Shown here: positions 6,763 through 9,816 of the stretch, one piece after another
Numbering within the stretch: the stretch's first letter is position 1
Layout: each line of letters begins with the position of its first letter
Assembly (NCBI GenBank): GCA_018822065.1
Contig: JAHJKV010000160.1
Location: 1 to 9,816, forward strand
DNA from: Pseudomonadota bacterium
Lineage (GTDB): Bacteria > Desulfobacterota > Desulfovibrionia > Desulfovibrionales > Desulfovibrionaceae
Direction of reading: 5' to 3'
Length of the DNA: 9,816 bases
Made by a program: the position numbers and the translations under genes
The notes under the pieces: model-generated
The model's database searches: none
What the model was told of the DNA's origin: nothing
The model's input: only the letters and a program-made list of their open reading frames with translations

Positions 6763-7650
6763 TCACGCCACTGCCGAGACCCGTTGCTTGCAACGGGTCA
6801 GAAAGTCACTTGAAACCGCCAGGTTCCGGTGGATGCCCGCCTGCTTCGACTCCAGTCCAAAAGACAGAGCCAGCAGCTGTGGCAGGTAAAGGATGGAAAG
6901 CTTCCGGGCCGAACTTCCGTCAAGGGCCCGGCTCTGATAGGCCTCCAGGTTCATCTGGCACATGGGACAGACCGTGGCGATGGCATCCGCACCCTGGGCC
7001 GCTTCCAACAGCCCACGTACAGAGGCGAGAGCAGCCGCCTGGTTCGTAGCCATGAGCGAGGCCCCACAGCAGCGCCCCCCCAGGCCCCATTCATGAACCG
7101 TCGCATCCATGGCCTGGAGCAGCGACTCCATGCTGACGGGATGCTCTGCATCGTCAAATACGGGATATGGCCGCAAAATCTGACAACCGTAGTAGGGAGC
7201 GATTCGAATCCCTTCCAGGGGATTCACGACCTTCTCCCCGATACGTTCAACCCCGATGTCGTTGAGCAGCACATCCAGCAGATGGCGCACCCGAACCTCG
7301 CCCGCATAGGCGAGCGCCTCGCTGGAGAGGGCCTCGTTCAATTCCGCCCGTGAGGCCACGTCAGACACCGCCTCGCGATTCACCCGCAACAGATTCAGAT
7401 AACAGGCCGAACAGGGTGCGAGCACCTGGGTATCCTTGCCGCCCTGGGCCAGGGCCAGTGCCAGGTTACGGGCGGGTAGCGCCCGGGTGAGCAACCGGGA
7501 AACCGGCTCCACTGCCGAGGCCCCGCAGCAGGTCCAGTCTTCGATCTCCGTGAGCTGCTCGCCGAGATGCTCCAGCACCAGACGCGTGCTCAGGTCATAT
7601 TCGACAGCGGAAGCCGTGAGGGAACAACCGGGGTAGTAGGCGTAGTTCAT
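6763..7650 (-). CDS. hdrB: HdrB-like heterodisulfide reductase subunit B (two CCG domains)
   Basis: A 295-residue cytoplasmic subunit that in HdrABC complexes holds the two non-cubane [4Fe-4S] clusters where a disulfide is reduced. Both CCG domains are complete. The first has C9 (YYPGCS), C41/C42 (TCCGAS), C80 and C83 (APCSAC). The second has C156 (YYGCQ), C194/C195 (RCCGAS), C228 and C231 (VCPMCQMN). Its length is normal for HdrB. Its ATG overlaps the hdrC stop by four bases, so the two are translationally coupled and probably made one-to-one. In an organism without methanogenic cofactors the substrate would not be CoM-S-S-CoB. A low-molecular-weight disulfide or a protein dithiol is the usual proposal, not proven here. 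Confidence 0.95.
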   Translation of the reverse strand: MNYAYYPGCSLTASAVEYDLSTRLVLEHLGEQLTEIEDWTCCGASAVEPVSRLLTRALPARNLALALAQGGKDTQVLAPCSACYLNLLRVNREAVSDVASRAELNEALSSEALAYAGEVRVRHLLDVLLNDIGVERIGEKVVNPLEGIRIAPYYGCQILRPYPVFDDAEHPVSMESLLQAMDATVHEWGLGGRCCGASLMATNQAAALASVRGLLEAAQGADAIATVCPMCQMNLEAYQSRALDGSSARKLSILYLPQLLALSFGLESKQAGIHRNLAVSSDFLTRCKQRVSAVA

Positions 7651-8189
7651 GACCGCGCCTCCATTTCCCGCACCTTGGCAAAGAGCGGCTTGAGGGTTCC
7701 CTTCATGGCCGAATGAGGCGGATGCATCTTGCCCTTGGCCGCTAGCTTGAGCCCCACGGGCGCGAAGGAGAGGGCCAGGGAGGGTGAGCCCATGGCTGCC
7801 AGGTAACAGGTCATGAGCGTGGACTCCTGCACCCGGCCATACTTCTCCACGTTGTTCAGGAACAGACGATAGAAGTTGCCGTGACGCCGACCTGTGCGCC
7901 CCCCGTGCACGGCCACCACCCGCTTGATCTCAGCCATGACCTGTGTCAGGGGCAGTCCACGCGGACAACGCAGGGTGCAGGTATAGCAGGAGGAGCAAAG
8001 CCAAAAGGCCTCGCTACGCTCGATCTCGTCCAGCATGCCCAGTTGAGCCAACCGCCAGAGCTTGCGGGGGGTCATGTCCATGAAGGCGGCATTGGGGCAC
8101 GAGGCAGAGCAGGTGCCGCACTGCATGCAGGCGGACAGGGTGTCTCGCACACCGCTTAGGGGTTCGGCAGGTCTGGTTTCATGCAGCAT
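7647..8189 (-). CDS. hdrC: HdrC-like heterodisulfide reductase subunit C (2x[4Fe-4S])
   Basis: A 180-residue relay subunit that passes electrons from HdrA to HdrB. Two ferredoxin motifs are intact: C21, C24, C27, C31 (ACMQCGTCSASCPN) and C65, C68, C71, C75 (LCSSCYTCTLRCPRG), the second cysteine run of each followed by Pro. The C-terminal half is helical with no membrane segment, as expected for the soluble HdrC type. The ATG at 8189 follows GGGAGGAA. It lies 27 bases after the hdrA stop and overlaps hdrB by four bases, so hdrA, hdrC and hdrB form one transcription unit. Confidence 0.95.
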   Translation of the reverse strand: MLHETRPAEPLSGVRDTLSACMQCGTCSASCPNAAFMDMTPRKLWRLAQLGMLDEIERSEAFWLCSSCYTCTLRCPRGLPLTQVMAEIKRVVAVHGGRTGRRHGNFYRLFLNNVEKYGRVQESTLMTCYLAAMGSPSLALSFAPVGLKLAAKGKMHPPHSAMKGTLKPLFAKVREMEARS

Positions 8190-8216
8190 GATATTCCTCC
8201 CGTGTTTCCACTGGGG

Positions 8217-9816
8217 TCACAATTCCTCAAGGGCGGCGTCGATGGCCGCCATCATGGGCGCGTCGTGGAAACCCCGCAGCACTGTGGCTGAATTGGGGCA
8301 GACAGCGGCACAACTGCCGCAGCCCTGGCAGAGTATCTCGTCCACCTCGATGCGCTCCTCTTCCATGTTCACGGTGCGGGCCCCATACGGACAGGCCGAA
8401 ACGCAGCGCTGACAGAGGGAGCAGAGGGAGTGGCGCACCTCTGCCACCACGCTTTCCCGTTGAATGGTCTCGGCATTGAGTATCCGAAGGGCCCGGGAGG
8501 CAGCGGCCTGGGCCGAAGCGATGGTCTCGCGCAGGTCCATGGGCGAATGGGCCAACCCGCAGGTGTAGATGCCCTGCTTCAGGAAATCGAGTGGCCGCCA
8601 CTTGGACTCGGCCTCCTGGAAGAAACCGTCCACGTTGGTGGGCACCCCGAAGATTTCCTTGATATCCTCCACTTCGCCGGGCACCAGGCCGCTGGAAAGT
8701 GCCAGGATATCCACCTTGACCCGCACCTGCCGGTTCAAAACAGGGTCACGTGCCGTGATCACCGGCTTGTCGTGCTCAAAGCTCACCTGGGGCTTGTCGC
8801 CCAGATCGTAGCGAATAAAGATTGCCCCTGCCTTGCGGGCCTGGGTGTAATACTGCTCCTTGAAACCGTAGGTCATGATGTCACGGTAGAACACGTAGAC
8901 CGGCAGGTCCGGGTTGCGTTCCTTGAGGGCCAGGATATTCTTGATGGCCTGGGAGCAGCACACCCGGCTGCAATAGGCCCGTTCCTCGTCGCGAGAACGC
9001 CAGCACTGGATCATGGCCACGCCAGAGAGACGCCCCACTTCCAGGGCACCGGAGGCGATCCGCTCCTCCAGTTCCAGTTGGGTCATGACCGTCTTCTGCA
9101 CGCGCAGACCAAAGTCATAGACCGGCCCCTCGCTGCCGCCCGTGGCCAGAATGGTTACCCCGTGTTCAAAGGTCCGCGGCCCGTCGTCCGTGGCCATGGC
9201 GCTCATGAACTTTCCGGCCGTGCCACGCGAGAAGGCCACCCGTGCGTCCGTGAGCACGCGAATGTTTGGATGCTTGTGCATCTGCTCCACCAAGTCCTCC
9301 ATGAGTCGCTTAGGGTCGTTCCCCTCCAGGGTGGAGGTCAGACGCATGGCTCCGCCTCCCAGCTCTCCTTGCTCCTCCACTAGGCAGACCTCGTAGCCGT
9401 GGTCCGCGATGGCCGCCGCGGCGGTCATACCTGCCAGCCCGCCACCCACCACCAGGGCGGAGCGGGCCACATTCACGGTCACCGGTGGAGGTATGGGGTC
9501 ACGCCCCTCCAGCCGGGCCAAGGCCATGGCCAGGGAGGTATAGACCTGCCGCGCCACGGCGGAAGAGTCCTCGATCTGACCGGGGAAAGTCGGGGTATAG
9601 ATGTCCACTACATCCATGAGCGTCGGGCTCAGGCCGATAGCCCGTCCCAATTCCTTGAGCTTGGGAATGTAGGCGTAGGGCATGCAGGCCCCGATGAGCA
9701 CCCGGTTTGGCTTGGTTTCCGCAGCCAATTCCTTGATCCTGACCCACCCCTCGCCGGTGCAGGCCGAATCGATGGAAACCACCTCGGCAACGCTGTGATT
9801 GCGGGCCAGCCGGGCG
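8217..9816 (-). CDS. hdrA: HdrA-like FAD and Fe-S heterodisulfide reductase subunit A, 5' partial
   Basis: Flavin-containing hub of an HdrABC-type complex; in related systems HdrA takes electrons from a hydrogenase, formate dehydrogenase or Flox module and can bifurcate them. The frame is open to the window edge, so the GTG at 9782 is not the start and N-terminal residues are missing. Numbering from that GTG, VVGGGLAGMTAA (111-122) is the dinucleotide/FAD-binding loop and LATGGS (212-217) the second flavin motif. The region IQCWRSRDEERAYCSRVCC (258-276) is the HdrA cysteine cluster (C260, C271, C275, C276). Two ferredoxin motifs close the protein: C454, C457, C460, C464 (CSLCQRCVSACP) and C485, C488, C491, C495 (CQGCGSCAAVCP). 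The usual Val-Gly of CVGSRD is Trp-Arg here. No Sec codon is seen in the visible part. The electron-input partner is expected to be encoded upstream, beyond 9816. Confidence 0.95.
   Translation of the reverse strand, partial: ARLARNHSVAEVVSIDSACTGEGWVRIKELAAETKPNRVLIGACMPYAYIPKLKELGRAIGLSPTLMDVVDIYTPTFPGQIEDSSAVARQVYTSLAMALARLEGRDPIPPPVTVNVARSALVVGGGLAGMTAAAAIADHGYEVCLVEEQGELGGGAMRLTSTLEGNDPKRLMEDLVEQMHKHPNIRVLTDARVAFSRGTAGKFMSAMATDDGPRTFEHGVTILATGGSEGPVYDFGLRVQKTVMTQLELEERIASGALEVGRLSGVAMIQCWRSRDEERAYCSRVCCSQAIKNILALKERNPDLPVYVFYRDIMTYGFKEQYYTQARKAGAIFIRYDLGDKPQVSFEHDKPVITARDPVLNRQVRVKVDILALSSGLVPGEVEDIKEIFGVPTNVDGFFQEAESKWRPLDFLKQGIYTCGLAHSPMDLRETIASAQAAASRALRILNAETIQRESVVAEVRHSLCSLCQRCVSACPYGARTVNMEEERIEVDEILCQGCGSCAAVCPNSATVLRGFHDAPMMAAIDAALEEL

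Noticed and set aside
5659..6813. 384-residue plus-strand open frame
   Set aside because: Antisense to the tandem Usp gene; composition is His/Gly/Leu-rich as typical of shadow frames and no domain is visible.
8430..9383. 317-residue plus-strand open frame
   Set aside because: Antisense to hdrA, with shadow-type composition.
1..9816. CRISPR arrays, tRNA or rRNA genes, phage genes, toxin-antitoxin pairs
   Set aside because: No repeated spacer structure, RNA gene sequence or matching proteins were seen anywhere in the window.

Overview
The window is GC-rich bacterial DNA that looks like a sulfate reducer of the Desulfovibrionaceae type or a relative. The grounds are a soluble HdrA-HdrC-HdrB heterodisulfide-reductase-like set, an additional HdrD/DsrK/HmcF-like iron-sulfur protein, and what appears to be a selenocysteine codon. 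The taxon is inferred from gene content only. The window holds two convergent gene blocks and is cut at both ends inside a gene.

Plus strand, 1-3531: a tightly packed four-gene signalling operon matching siaABCD. SiaA is a Cache-HAMP-SpoIIE/PP2C phosphatase with its 5' end outside the window. SiaB is a GHKL-type protein kinase, SiaC a DUF1987 phosphorylatable switch protein, and SiaD a soluble GGDEF diguanylate cyclase. By analogy with Pseudomonas aeruginosa, SiaB phosphorylates SiaC, SiaA dephosphorylates it on a periplasmic cue, and unphosphorylated SiaC activates SiaD to make c-di-GMP.

Middle, 3532-3812: no convincing intact gene. It holds a possible decayed minus-strand reading frame and what looks like the 5' end of an IS3-type orfA (ATG at 3763), cut off just before the end of a rhodanese gene.

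Minus strand, 9816-3813: in transcription order hdrA (5' end outside the window), hdrC, hdrB, a tandem universal stress protein, an HdrD/DsrK/HmcF-like protein, and a small single-domain rhodanese, probably with its own promoter. The main point is that the HdrD-like gene is interrupted by one in-frame TGA (4936-4934), exactly where the family has the Cys of its Glu-Cys-Gly-His motif. Twenty-three nucleotides downstream is the apical GGU loop of a perfect 8-bp hairpin (4918-4900), as expected of a bacterial SECIS element. The two open frames on either side are therefore read here as one 438-residue selenoprotein, not as a pseudogene or two genes.

Taken together, the minus-strand block looks like a cytoplasmic thiol/disulfide electron-transfer system. 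HdrA is the flavin hub, HdrC the relay and HdrB a reductase with two CCG domains. A second, Sec-containing HdrC-HdrB-like fusion, a nucleotide-binding Usp protein and a sulfurtransferase sit alongside. Its substrate and electron donor cannot be read from this window.
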